Assembly: GCA_041584155.1 (NCBI GenBank)
Contig: JBFHEL010000042.1
Location: 1 to 17,938, forward strand
DNA length: 17,938 nt
Direction of reading: 5' to 3'
From: Saccharicrinis sp041584155
GTDB lineage: Bacteria; Bacteroidota; Bacteroidia; Bacteroidales; Marinilabiliaceae
Shown here: positions 8,659 through 16,471 of the stretch, piece by piece
Layout: the number at the start of each line of letters is the position of its first letter
Numbering within the stretch: position 1 is the first letter of the stretch
Position numbers and translations under genes: made by a program
Notes under the pieces: model-generated
What the model was told of the DNA's origin: nothing
The model's database searches: none
The model's input: the letters and a program-made list of their open reading frames with translations, nothing else

Positions 8659-10221
8659 ATGAAAATTAAATGGTGTGTATTAATAGCTATTGTACTGTAT
8701 CTTACAGCTTGCAGTATCCCAATCGTTGAAAAACAAGAAAATCCTAACGTCGTTTTCATCTTTGTCGATGATCTAGGTTATGGTGATGTAGGCTGTTATG
8801 GAGCTACTAAAGTTCAAACCCCAAACATAGATAAAATAGCCAGCGAAGGAATGAGATTTACCGATGCTCATTCGGCATCGGCAGTGTGCACTCCTTCCCG
8901 CTATGCCTTGTTAACAGGAGAATATCCCTTACGTGGCAATAGAGGTAAAGGTATTTGGGGACCTTGCAGCCATACCCAGCCCTTGCTGATTGATACCGCC
9001 AGATTAACCCTTGCTCAGGTCTTTAAAAATAAGGGCTATGCCACAGCTGCTATTGGAAAATGGCACCTTGGGTTTGGAAAAGCAAAGACTGAATGGAACA
9101 AGCCTTTGCGTCCGGGACCATTAGAATTGGGCTTCGACTATTATTTTGGTGTTCCTAAGGTAAACAGCGGTTTTCCGTACGTTTATGTTGAGAATGATAG
9201 GATTGTTGGTTGGGATCCTAAAGACCCCTTGGTATTTGGCAAAGAACCGTTTTCTCCTACCCCAACTTTCCCGGAAGAGACAGCGGGACGCAAAACACCC
9301 AATAAATTTTCGGGCGCTTTAAAAGCTCATCAAATGTACGATGATGAACAAACAGCAACATTACTTACGGAAAAGGCAGTAGGTTTTATAAACGAAAATA
9401 AAGACGAACCATTCTTTCTTTATTTTGCTACCACAAATATTCATCATCCTTATACACCTAATCCTCGCTTTAAGGGCACGAGCCAATGTGGTTTATATGG
9501 TGATTTTATTCATGAGCTCGACTGGATGGTTGGTGAATTGATGAGATGTTTGGACGATAATGGTTTGCGGGATAATACTTTAGTTGTGTTTACCAGTGAT
9601 AATGGCGGAATGCTGAACAATGCGAGCATGCTTACCTGGGAAGACGGTCATCACCAGAACGGCGATTTGCTGGGCTTCAAGTTTGGGGCATGGGAAGGGG
9701 GACACCGCATTCCTTTTATTGCCCGTTGGCCTCAGATGATTGAGGCGAATAGCATCTCTGATCAGCTTATTTGTAACGTGGATATCTTGCCTACATTTGC
9801 AAGCTTAACAAATCAGAAAATAGCAGAAAACCAGCCATGTGATGGGATTAATATATTGCCGGCTCTTTTGGATAGGTCGGTAGAGCTTGAACGTGATCAT
9901 TTGATTCTAGCCCCTTTTAAAAGCAAAAATCTGGCGGTGCGAAAAGGTAAATGGATGTATATTGGAGCTCAGGGAGATGGTGGTTTTGGTTACAATGCCA
10001 AATCGCATGCCAAGGGAGGTCCTGGAGCTATTCAATTCTCAGGAAGGGTAAACAGTGATATAGAAAATGGTAAAATAAAAAATGACGCAGCTCCCGCCCA
10101 GCTTTATAATCTCAAAGTAGATGTGGAACAAACCACTAATCTCTATGAACAGTACCCTGATGTTGTAAAGGAAATGGAAGCGATATTAGAAAACTATAGG
10201 ATTAAAGCAGAACAAAAATAA
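8659..10221 (+). CDS. Lipoprotein sulfatase D (family S1), paralog of sulfatase F
   Basis: A 520-residue formylglycine sulfatase with a strong lipobox LTAC (Cys18), so a membrane-anchored lipoprotein. The nucleophile is Cys77 in CTPSR (77-81), within HSASAVCTPSRYALLTGEYP. Metal ligands are Asp37-Asp38 and Asp314-Asn315 (TSDNGGM). It has canonical GKWHLGFG, NIHHPYTP, and the Lys in GFKFGAWEGGHRIP. It is longer than its neighbours because of an insert after the GKWHLG motif (WNKPLRPGPLELGFDYYFGV..YVYVEND) and a Gly-rich C-terminal stretch (GAQGDGGFGYNAKSHAKGGP, then SDIENGKIK). Both extras also occur in sulfatase F at 11820, and the two are clear paralogs from end to end. The start follows the previous stop by 11 nt. 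It is the last gene before the 135-bp gap. Confidence 0.95.
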   Translation: MKIKWCVLIAIVLYLTACSIPIVEKQENPNVVFIFVDDLGYGDVGCYGATKVQTPNIDKIASEGMRFTDAHSASAVCTPSRYALLTGEYPLRGNRGKGIWGPCSHTQPLLIDTARLTLAQVFKNKGYATAAIGKWHLGFGKAKTEWNKPLRPGPLELGFDYYFGVPKVNSGFPYVYVENDRIVGWDPKDPLVFGKEPFSPTPTFPEETAGRKTPNKFSGALKAHQMYDDEQTATLLTEKAVGFINENKDEPFFLYFATTNIHHPYTPNPRFKGTSQCGLYGDFIHELDWMVGELMRCLDDNGLRDNTLVVFTSDNGGMLNNASMLTWEDGHHQNGDLLGFKFGAWEGGHRIPFIARWPQMIEANSISDQLICNVDILPTFASLTNQKIAENQPCDGINILPALLDRSVELERDHLILAPFKSKNLAVRKGKWMYIGAQGDGGFGYNAKSHAKGGPGAIQFSGRVNSDIENGKIKNDAAPAQLYNLKVDVEQTTNLYEQYPDVVKEMEAILENYRIKAEQK

Positions 10222-10356
10222 GACAGATCATCAACCAAATCATTAACTTAGTTATATTAGTTTATATATTTTGTGCTATTCCAAACTTTTGTTGAAATAG
10301 AAGAATTTCAAAAGGGATTTGCTATTTTTGAATTTTTAAAAAACCATTAAAATAGG
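10222..10356. other. 135-bp AT-rich intergenic gap, possible operon boundary
   Basis: This is the longest non-coding stretch in the window. It is very AT-rich and contains the inverted repeat at 10292-10311. Downstream is tatttttg (10323-10330), which fits the Bacteroidota -7 consensus TAnnTTTG. However, the nearest TTTG (10288-10291) lies 31 nt upstream of it, well beyond the roughly 19-21 nt expected, so a promoter is not convincing. A tatattttg (10265-10273) is one base off the -7 pattern and has no -33 partner. The gap may hold a terminator for the upstream unit, a weak promoter for the downstream unit, or neither. Confidence 0.4.
10292..10311. repeat. Perfect 7-bp inverted repeat with 6-nt loop in the 135-bp gap
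   Basis: The arms are ttgaaat (10292-10298) and atttcaa (10305-10311), with loop agaaga. Beyond one mismatch, pairing continues outward with A-T and G-U pairs between cttttg on the left and aaaggg on the right. No uninterrupted T-run follows directly, but a T-rich region (10318-10336) starts 6 nt downstream. It may be a weak terminator of the upstream genes, an mRNA stem, or an operator. The pairing is seen directly; the role is inferred. Confidence 0.45.
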
Positions 10357-11823
10357 ATGCATAAGAAGCAAATCTCTTTTTTTTTTGTAACGTTAACATG
10401 GGTAATCGTGGCAACAATGTCATTCATCTCTTGTAGCGTTTCAAATCAAACGGGAAAACCAAATATTATCCTAATTTTTACTGATGATCAGGGGTACGGC
10501 GACTTGGGATGTTACGGCTCTCCAAACATATTTACACCCAACATTGATAAAATGGCAATGGAGGGTATGCGTTTTACTAGTTTTTATGCAGCGGCTGTTT
10601 GTGGTCCATCCCGTGCCCAATTAATGACAGGTTGTTACCATGCACGTGTAAGTCATTCTTTTAACGAATTACCTGGAGATAAAACGGGTCTTAATCCCAA
10701 TGAAATAACCATTGCTGAAGTACTTAAGGCGGAGGGTTATCGGACTATGCACATTGGTAAATGGCATTTGGGCGATGTAGCGGAGTTTCTGCCTATCCAA
10801 CAGGGATTTGATCACTTTTTTGGGTTTCCTTATTCACATGACATGGAGCCTTATCACTACAGAACAGCTTTAACAGATCTTGTTGATACAGCACATCTTC
10901 GTGAGGTACGTGAACGAGCAGAGCACCTGGGGTATTCTGCGAAAGGGAATTGGCGATTCCCACCTCTGCCTCTTTACCTGGATGAAACAGTAATCGAGGA
11001 GAATCCTGACCAAAGTCAATTTACCAGCCGTTTCACAGAAAAAGCTTTGCAATTTATAGAACAGAATTCCAAGCAACCCTTTTTTCTTTACCTGGCCCAT
11101 GTAATGCCACATACCCCGCTTGCTGCCAGTGATAAATTCCTTGGTAAATCAGACCGAGGATTATATGGCGATGCACTAATGGAGGTTGACTGGAGCTGTG
11201 GTGAAATTCTTAAGAAATTAAAGGATTTGGGTATTGATCAGAATACGCTTGTGGTTTTTACTTCGGATAATGGACCAACACCACACTATGGAACGGACGG
11301 GGGGTCTGCAGGTCTTTTGAGGGGGGCAAAAGGATCCATGTATGAAGGTGGCCTGCGAGTACCTGCTATTTTTCGCTGGCCAAAAAGAATTCCGGCAGGT
11401 AGATGCAGCAATGTAGTTGCCAGTACAATTGACCTACTTCCAACTTTTGCTAATATAGCTGGAGCTATAATTCCAGAAGACAGGATAATTGAGGGTAAAG
11501 ATATTTATCCGCTGTTAAGTAGTGAAATTGAAAAAAGTTTGCATGAATATTTTCACTACTTTGGTGGATGTAGGCCAGATGACCCGGCTAATTATAAAGC
11601 AATCCGAAATGAAAGATGGAAATTATTTGTAAAACGAAATCAAGATGGCGAATTGAAGCCAACAGAACTTTATGATCCTGGGACAGATCCGTCGGAAAAG
11701 TATGACAGGCTTAGTCAATTTCCCGATATAGCAAACATATTATTGAAGGAAGCACATCAATTTTGCAGTGCGTTAGAAGAGAATAGAAGATCTGTTGGTA
11801 GAATCAAAATAAATAAAAAATGA
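10357..11823 (+). CDS. Lipoprotein sulfatase E (family S1, arylsulfatase A-like)
   Basis: A 488-residue formylglycine sulfatase with a long hydrophobic signal (about residues 7-24) ending FISC, so Cys26 is probably lipidated. The nucleophile is Cys82 in CGPSR (82-86); Asp43-Asp44 and Asp304-Asn305 (SDNGPT) bind the metal. It has canonical GKWHLG, then QGFDHFFGFPYSHDMEP, HVMPHTPL and RGAKGSMYEGGLRVP. A segment reading PPLPLYLDETVIEENPDQ, which precedes the second half of the fold, is also seen in arylsulfatase A-type enzymes and in sulfatase H of this window in shorter form. It is the first gene after the 135-bp gap. Its TGA overlaps the start of sulfatase F by 4 nt (ATGA), so the two are likely translationally coupled. 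No defect is visible. Confidence 0.95.
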   Translation: MHKKQISFFFVTLTWVIVATMSFISCSVSNQTGKPNIILIFTDDQGYGDLGCYGSPNIFTPNIDKMAMEGMRFTSFYAAAVCGPSRAQLMTGCYHARVSHSFNELPGDKTGLNPNEITIAEVLKAEGYRTMHIGKWHLGDVAEFLPIQQGFDHFFGFPYSHDMEPYHYRTALTDLVDTAHLREVRERAEHLGYSAKGNWRFPPLPLYLDETVIEENPDQSQFTSRFTEKALQFIEQNSKQPFFLYLAHVMPHTPLAASDKFLGKSDRGLYGDALMEVDWSCGEILKKLKDLGIDQNTLVVFTSDNGPTPHYGTDGGSAGLLRGAKGSMYEGGLRVPAIFRWPKRIPAGRCSNVVASTIDLLPTFANIAGAIIPEDRIIEGKDIYPLLSSEIEKSLHEYFHYFGGCRPDDPANYKAIRNERWKLFVKRNQDGELKPTELYDPGTDPSEKYDRLSQFPDIANILLKEAHQFCSALEENRRSVGRIKINKK

Positions 11824-13373
11824 AGATGTTACGGTTGAATGATGAAATTTTCTACCTAGTATTTGGTTTAGTCATACTCTTAACCTTTAGCCAAAGTTGT
11901 TCGTCACCCCATACAAAACAACAATTACCCAATATCGTGTTGATTAATGCCGATGACCTTGGGTACGGCGACTTGGGCTGTTATGGAGCCACGAAACTAA
12001 AAACTCCAAACATCGATAAACTGGCTAAAGAAGGGCGGAAGTTTACCGATGCTCATTCTGCATCAGCAGTGTGTAGCCCTTCGCGTTATGCTCTACTTAC
12101 CGGCGAATACCCGGTACGACATGGAAACTTAAATAATCCTGTTTTCCTTAAAAATAAATTGATAATCGATACACAAAAAGAAACCATTGCCTCGGTACTA
12201 AAAAAAGCAGGCTACGCAACAGCCTGCGTAGGAAAATGGCACCTTGGTTTTGGAACTACAGAACCTGTTGATTGGAATAAACCATTGACTCCGGGGCCCA
12301 ACGAACTGGGCTTCGACTATTATTATGGGGTCCCTGTGGTAAACAGTCATCCGCCTTTTGTTTATGTCGAAAATCATAATGTGGTAGGTTATGCTGAAGA
12401 TGACCCTTTTGAGTATGGTAAAAAAGCCAAAACGGCAGTCGTTTTTGAGAAAATGAAGCTCGACGACATTGGAGGCGCTGATAAAGCACACGGGTTATAT
12501 GTGGACGAGCAAGTTGGAACTCATCTAAAAGAAAAAGCACTTAGTTGGATGAAAGCCCAAAATGAGAAACCTTTCTTTTTGTATTATGCCACCACTAATA
12601 TTCATCATCCGTTTACGCCTGCTCCTCAGTTTGTTGGAAGCAGTAAGTGCGGAATTTATGGCGATTTTGTTCATGAATTGGATTGGATTGTGGGTGAAGT
12701 GATGCATACGCTGGAAGAGATGGGGGTAGCAGAAAATACCCTTGTAATTTTTACCAGCGACAATGGCGGGATGTTTAATGCTACCGGACAAAAAGCCTGG
12801 GTAAAAGGACATAGATTGAATGGTGATTTGTTGGGCTTTAAGTTTGATGCCTGGGAGGGCGGTCACCGGATTCCATTAATTGTGCATTGGCCCGGAAAAA
12901 CTAAGGCTGGTTCTGTGTCGGAGCAGTTAATTTGTAATGTGGATATGCTGGCCACACTTGCAGCAATAACAGGACAAAAACTTGAAAAAGGGCAGGCACG
13001 CGACAGTAAAAATATGCTGGCTGCCATTACCGGACAAACTAACAAACAATTACGAACCGAAGTGCTTTTAGCGGCTCAACGTAAATCCCACCTTGCTATT
13101 CGAAAAGACAATTGGATATATATTGGTGCGCAAGGGGGTGGAGGTTTTTCATCAGGAAATCATGGAGCACATGCTTTTGGCGGGCCGGCTGCAATTACCT
13201 TTGCCGGAGAAGAAAACAGCGATATTGAAAATGGTAAAATAAAAGAAGAAGCTCCACCTGCACAGCTTTATAATTTGAGGGATGATGTGGAACAGACAAC
13301 CAATTTATATGAGAAATACCCTGAGATTGTAAAAGAAATGCAAGCAATACTCGAGGAATATAAAGATAAATAG
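11820..13373 (+). CDS. Secreted sulfatase F (family S1), paralog of sulfatase D
   Basis: A 517-residue formylglycine sulfatase. The hydrophobic segment at about 10-23 ends FSQSC (Cys27), a weak lipobox, so lipoprotein status is uncertain. A second ATG two codons downstream (11826) is an alternative start. The nucleophile is Cys85 in CSPSR (85-89); metal ligands are Asp45-Asp46 and Asp314-Asn315 (TSDNGGM). It has GKWHLGFG, NIHHPFTP and GFKFDAWEGGHRIP. It shares with sulfatase D the HSASAVC.PSRYALLTGEYP block, the WNKPL.PGP.ELGFDYY.GVP insert, the Gly-rich C-terminal segment, and the ending PAQLYNL..DVEQTTNLYE. This points to an old tandem duplication that was later separated by sulfatase E. 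Differences around the insert (YVEND versus YVENH; the VFGKEPF versus YGKKAKT region) may reflect a changed substrate contact. Confidence 0.95.
   Translation: MKMLRLNDEIFYLVFGLVILLTFSQSCSSPHTKQQLPNIVLINADDLGYGDLGCYGATKLKTPNIDKLAKEGRKFTDAHSASAVCSPSRYALLTGEYPVRHGNLNNPVFLKNKLIIDTQKETIASVLKKAGYATACVGKWHLGFGTTEPVDWNKPLTPGPNELGFDYYYGVPVVNSHPPFVYVENHNVVGYAEDDPFEYGKKAKTAVVFEKMKLDDIGGADKAHGLYVDEQVGTHLKEKALSWMKAQNEKPFFLYYATTNIHHPFTPAPQFVGSSKCGIYGDFVHELDWIVGEVMHTLEEMGVAENTLVIFTSDNGGMFNATGQKAWVKGHRLNGDLLGFKFDAWEGGHRIPLIVHWPGKTKAGSVSEQLICNVDMLATLAAITGQKLEKGQARDSKNMLAAITGQTNKQLRTEVLLAAQRKSHLAIRKDNWIYIGAQGGGGFSSGNHGAHAFGGPAAITFAGEENSDIENGKIKEEAPPAQLYNLRDDVEQTTNLYEKYPEIVKEMQAILEEYKDK
12200..12227 (-). terminator. 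Terminator-like hairpin for antisense transcription inside sulfatase F
   Basis: Read on the minus strand, a perfect 7-bp GC-rich stem (gcaggct / agcctgc, loop of 7 nt, 12207-12227) is followed directly by seven T's, the complement of the A-run at 12200-12206. This is the form of an intrinsic terminator. It lies in codons for KKAGYATACVGK, a conserved stretch next to GKWHLG, so chance from codon choice is quite possible. There is no minus-strand gene for it to serve. Confidence 0.25.
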
Positions 13374-13403
13374 TTCTTTATTCATAAGTGTAAATAATAT
13401 AAA

Positions 13404-14795
13404 ATGGATTTCATACCAAGAAAGCTAAGGATTACTTTAAGTATCATTGTACTGGCAAGCAATTTATTATTAGGGCAACAAACCAAACCTAATTTTCTAA
13501 TACTACTGGGCGATGATATAAGTGCAACAAATATAGGTTGTTATAATTCGAAGAATCCGGGCACGACACCGAATATTGATAAACTGGCAGATGAAGGCAT
13601 TCGCTTTACAAATATGTTTGTGTCCGAAGCAATGTGTGCACCAACACGAGCCGAGTTGTATACGGGCCTAATGCCTTATAAAAATGGATGTACCATTAAT
13701 CATGCAGCCACAAAAGATGGCACTCTTAGCATTGTTCAGCTTTTGGAAGAATGTGGATACAGAGTCGGATTAACAGGTAAAAGGCATTTCAAACCCAATT
13801 CTGTTTATCCCTTCGAATTTATTGATGGTTTTACTCCAAACTGTACTTTACATGGCAATGCTCCCGAAAATTGGGATGGTGTTGAAGAGTTTATGACCAG
13901 AGATAAGGAGCAACCCTTTTGTTTAATTATTTGTTCGGTTCATGCACACTCTCCCTGGGATGCCGGAGATGCAAGTGAATGGGAACTCGATGATTTGATA
14001 TTGCCCGAAAACCTGGTTGACAATCAAGTAACGCGTCAGTATTTTAGAGAATACCTGGCAGAAATAAAACTTTTTGACGAGCAGGTTGGGAAGGCACGAA
14101 AATTACTCGAAAACAATAAACTGGAGAAAAATACGGCTTTAATCGTACTTGATGAAAATGGTGCTGGTATGCCGGGAGGTAAATGGACTACTTATGACTG
14201 GGGTGTGCGCTCAGCCTGTGTTATGAAATGGCCAAAACCTAATAATCGGGTGCAGGAGACAACGGCTTTGGCGCAATATTGCGATATTTTACCAACTTTA
14301 ATTGATGCTGCCGGTGGTAGTGTACCCGAAAATATGGATGGTAAAAGTTTACTGCCGGTTATCAAAAACAATGCTCAGGAACATCGTGAATACGCTTTCT
14401 TTTTGTTTAATAGTGGAAGTGAAGGTCCTGAATTTGCGACTCGGGCAGTTACCGATGGGCAGTATAAGTTAATATGGAACCTTACACCGGATAATCTTTA
14501 TGCAATTCGCACGATAAATGGCTTCGATTATTTTCATGTCGATAAATTTGAAGACAGGCATGTGCGTAAAATGTATCTTTCGTGGTTAACCGATGCTGGG
14601 TATGATAAAAATGCAAGAGACATCGTGAAACGTTTTAGAAAAAGACCTGAATTTCAACTTTACGATTTAAATAGCGACCCCCAAGAAATGAAGAACCTGG
14701 CAGAGCAACCCGAATTTGAGCCAAAAATTCATGAATTGAAATTGGCAATTCAAAATTGGATGAATGAGCAAGGAGACAATGTGAAAAATAATTAA
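13404..14795 (+). CDS. Secreted sulfatase G, divergent CAPTR/GKRH type
   Basis: A 463-residue sulfatase that differs most from its neighbours. The signal peptide (hydrophobic 11-23) ends LLLGQ and has no lipobox. The nucleophile is Cys78 in CAPTR (78-82), a Thr variant of the usual CxPSR that still fits the looser CxPxR maturation rule. Asp37-Asp38 are kept, but the next motif is GDDISATNIGCYNS instead of DDxGYGD. The helper motif is GKRHFKP (Lys126, His128). The second metal site reads LDENG (250-253), so Glu251 replaces the usual Asp, with Asn252 kept. Lys260 in GGKWTTYDWGVR follows soon after, without the usual WEGG. HAHSPWDAGD (180-189) and the spacing recall N-sulfoglucosamine-sulfohydrolase-like members of the S1 family. 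Whether it cuts O- or N-sulfate cannot be decided here. It starts 30 nt after sulfatase F. Confidence 0.93.
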   Translation: MDFIPRKLRITLSIIVLASNLLLGQQTKPNFLILLGDDISATNIGCYNSKNPGTTPNIDKLADEGIRFTNMFVSEAMCAPTRAELYTGLMPYKNGCTINHAATKDGTLSIVQLLEECGYRVGLTGKRHFKPNSVYPFEFIDGFTPNCTLHGNAPENWDGVEEFMTRDKEQPFCLIICSVHAHSPWDAGDASEWELDDLILPENLVDNQVTRQYFREYLAEIKLFDEQVGKARKLLENNKLEKNTALIVLDENGAGMPGGKWTTYDWGVRSACVMKWPKPNNRVQETTALAQYCDILPTLIDAAGGSVPENMDGKSLLPVIKNNAQEHREYAFFLFNSGSEGPEFATRAVTDGQYKLIWNLTPDNLYAIRTINGFDYFHVDKFEDRHVRKMYLSWLTDAGYDKNARDIVKRFRKRPEFQLYDLNSDPQEMKNLAEQPEFEPKIHELKLAIQNWMNEQGDNVKNN

Positions 14796-14807
14796 AGAGT
14801 ATATAAA

Positions 14808-16424
14808 ATGAATATCAAAATTAGACAAGTAGCATTTGTATTAATTTGTTTTTGTGGTTTATCATCATGTGTGCAACCGGAAAAAGAAGTTAGTATCGAA
14901 TCGCTTTTGAATGAAATGGTCGACCGAGATGAGGTTGCACGTTTTCCGGATAAAGATTTCCGGTTAAAACAGGAAAGCAGTTATAACCGAGCTTCTGTAA
15001 GTCCAGAAGATTCTGTTGGCTGGTTTATAAATAAAGATTTTAACTCGAATGAGAACGATAGTAACTTCATTCGTATTGAAGAAATAAATGGACAGAAAGA
15101 ATGGGTTTTAATGGATCATCAGGGAGCCGGAGCAATTGTTCGCACATGGATGCCTTTTAAGAATGCCAAAAAGCCCGGAACTAATAGTATCATCAAGTTT
15201 TATTTAGACGGACTACCAGAGCCTGTTCTGCAAGGAAATATGATGGACCTTTTAAATGGCACAGGGCTTTTCCCTTTTCCTTTGGCGCATAAGTCTTTAC
15301 GGTCGGCAGTGTCGTTTTTTCCTATTCCTTATGCCAAAAGTTGTAAGATAACGGTAACTGAAAGACCGTTTTTCTATCAATTTACCTATAGGGAGTATGT
15401 AGAAGGAACAGCTATCAAAACTTTTACTTTGGAAGACTTTAATAAAGCTCAAAGACAAATTAAACAGGTGTGCGAAAAATTACTTGCCCCTAAAAATTCA
15501 ACAGAAGGAGATGTAGTTAGAATAACTGAAACCCTGCCTGCAAACCAAGAAAAGACTGTAGACTTACCTCAGGGTACTTCTGCTCTTCGTACGCTTTCAT
15601 TAAAACTGGGCTCATATGCTGACTCAATGGTTATGCGTTCAGTTGTTCTTAAGATGGAGTTTGACGGACAGCAAACTGTTTGGTGCCCTGTGGGTGATTT
15701 CTTTGGCTCCGGAATAGGTTTGAACCCTTATCAGGGTTGGTATAGAACAGTAAGTGAAGACGGAACTATGTCGTGCCGTTGGGTGATGCCCTATCAGGAA
15801 TCCGCTAAAGTTACTGTTCTTAATCTGGGAGAGGAGCCGGTGGATTTTCAATTGAAAGTTGTTGTTGGTGATTGGAAATGGGATGAAAACAGCATGTATT
15901 TTAATGCCGCCTGGAGAGGACAGTATCCTGTGCCAACACGACCATATTCCGATTGGAATTATGTAACCATAAAAGGACGAGGTGTTTATGTTGGCGATGC
16001 ACTTACTATTATGAATCCGGTGGAGAAATGGTGGGGAGAAGGCGATGAAAAAGTTTATGTGGATGGCGAACATTTTCCATCGATTTTTGGAACCGGTACC
16101 GAAGATTACTATGCTTATTCATGGGGAGGTATGAGTACCGATTTTTACGAGCATCCCTTTCATGCACAACCACGCAGTCACAAGTATAATAAGTTGAATA
16201 GAAAAACAACAGAATTTGAACGTAACACCTTAGGATATAGTACAGAAACACGTTCGAGGGCACTTGATGTTATGCCTTTTGGTAGTTCTCTTCAGCTGGA
16301 TATGGAGGTGTGGAGCTGGTCCGACTGTGACATGGCTTACGGGGTTGGCGTATACTGGTATGGCGATGCAACAACCACATCTAATCGTTTGCCTGATCCC
16401 GAAGGAGTATTGATCTCCCACTAA
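14808..16424 (+). CDS. DUF2961 / GH172-type glycoside hydrolase lipoprotein
   Basis: A 538-residue lipoprotein with lipobox LSSC (Cys21). It matches the DUF2961 family: near the N-terminus come SSYNRA and WVLMDHQGAGAIVRTWMP (99-116), then GDFFGSG (297-302), WRGQYPVPTRPYSDWNYVTI (369-388), GRGVYVGDAL, and the hallmark WWGEGDEKVYVDGE followed by FPSIFGTGTEDYYAY. DUF2961 proteins form family GH172, whose characterised members act on fructofuranose (difructose dianhydride) or D-arabinofuranose linkages. In the founding enzyme I recall the catalytic pair as two Glu 21 residues apart. Glu411 (WGEGDE) and Glu432 (GTEDY) here have exactly that spacing, so the active site looks intact. The true substrate in this locus is unknown; an alpha-linked furanoside or similar side chain is inferred. 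It starts 12 nt after sulfatase G. Confidence 0.92.
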   Translation: MNIKIRQVAFVLICFCGLSSCVQPEKEVSIESLLNEMVDRDEVARFPDKDFRLKQESSYNRASVSPEDSVGWFINKDFNSNENDSNFIRIEEINGQKEWVLMDHQGAGAIVRTWMPFKNAKKPGTNSIIKFYLDGLPEPVLQGNMMDLLNGTGLFPFPLAHKSLRSAVSFFPIPYAKSCKITVTERPFFYQFTYREYVEGTAIKTFTLEDFNKAQRQIKQVCEKLLAPKNSTEGDVVRITETLPANQEKTVDLPQGTSALRTLSLKLGSYADSMVMRSVVLKMEFDGQQTVWCPVGDFFGSGIGLNPYQGWYRTVSEDGTMSCRWVMPYQESAKVTVLNLGEEPVDFQLKVVVGDWKWDENSMYFNAAWRGQYPVPTRPYSDWNYVTIKGRGVYVGDALTIMNPVEKWWGEGDEKVYVDGEHFPSIFGTGTEDYYAYSWGGMSTDFYEHPFHAQPRSHKYNKLNRKTTEFERNTLGYSTETRSRALDVMPFGSSLQLDMEVWSWSDCDMAYGVGVYWYGDATTTSNRLPDPEGVLISH

Positions 16425-16471
16425 AGTACAAAATCTATTTGGTGCAATTCAATAATTAAATATCATAGAAA

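Noticed and set aside
10323..10330. TAnnTTTG promoter box upstream of sulfatase E
   Set aside because: The nearest TTTG is 31 nt upstream, too far for the Bacteroidota sigma factor spacing, and such boxes are frequent by chance in AT-rich DNA. It is noted within the gap entry but not called as a promoter.
12525..12866. Long open frame on the minus strand (also others antisense to the sulfatases and the GH172-type gene)
   Set aside because: It lies wholly inside a well supported plus-strand gene, has no recognisable domain or signal, and its composition is that of a reverse-frame shadow.
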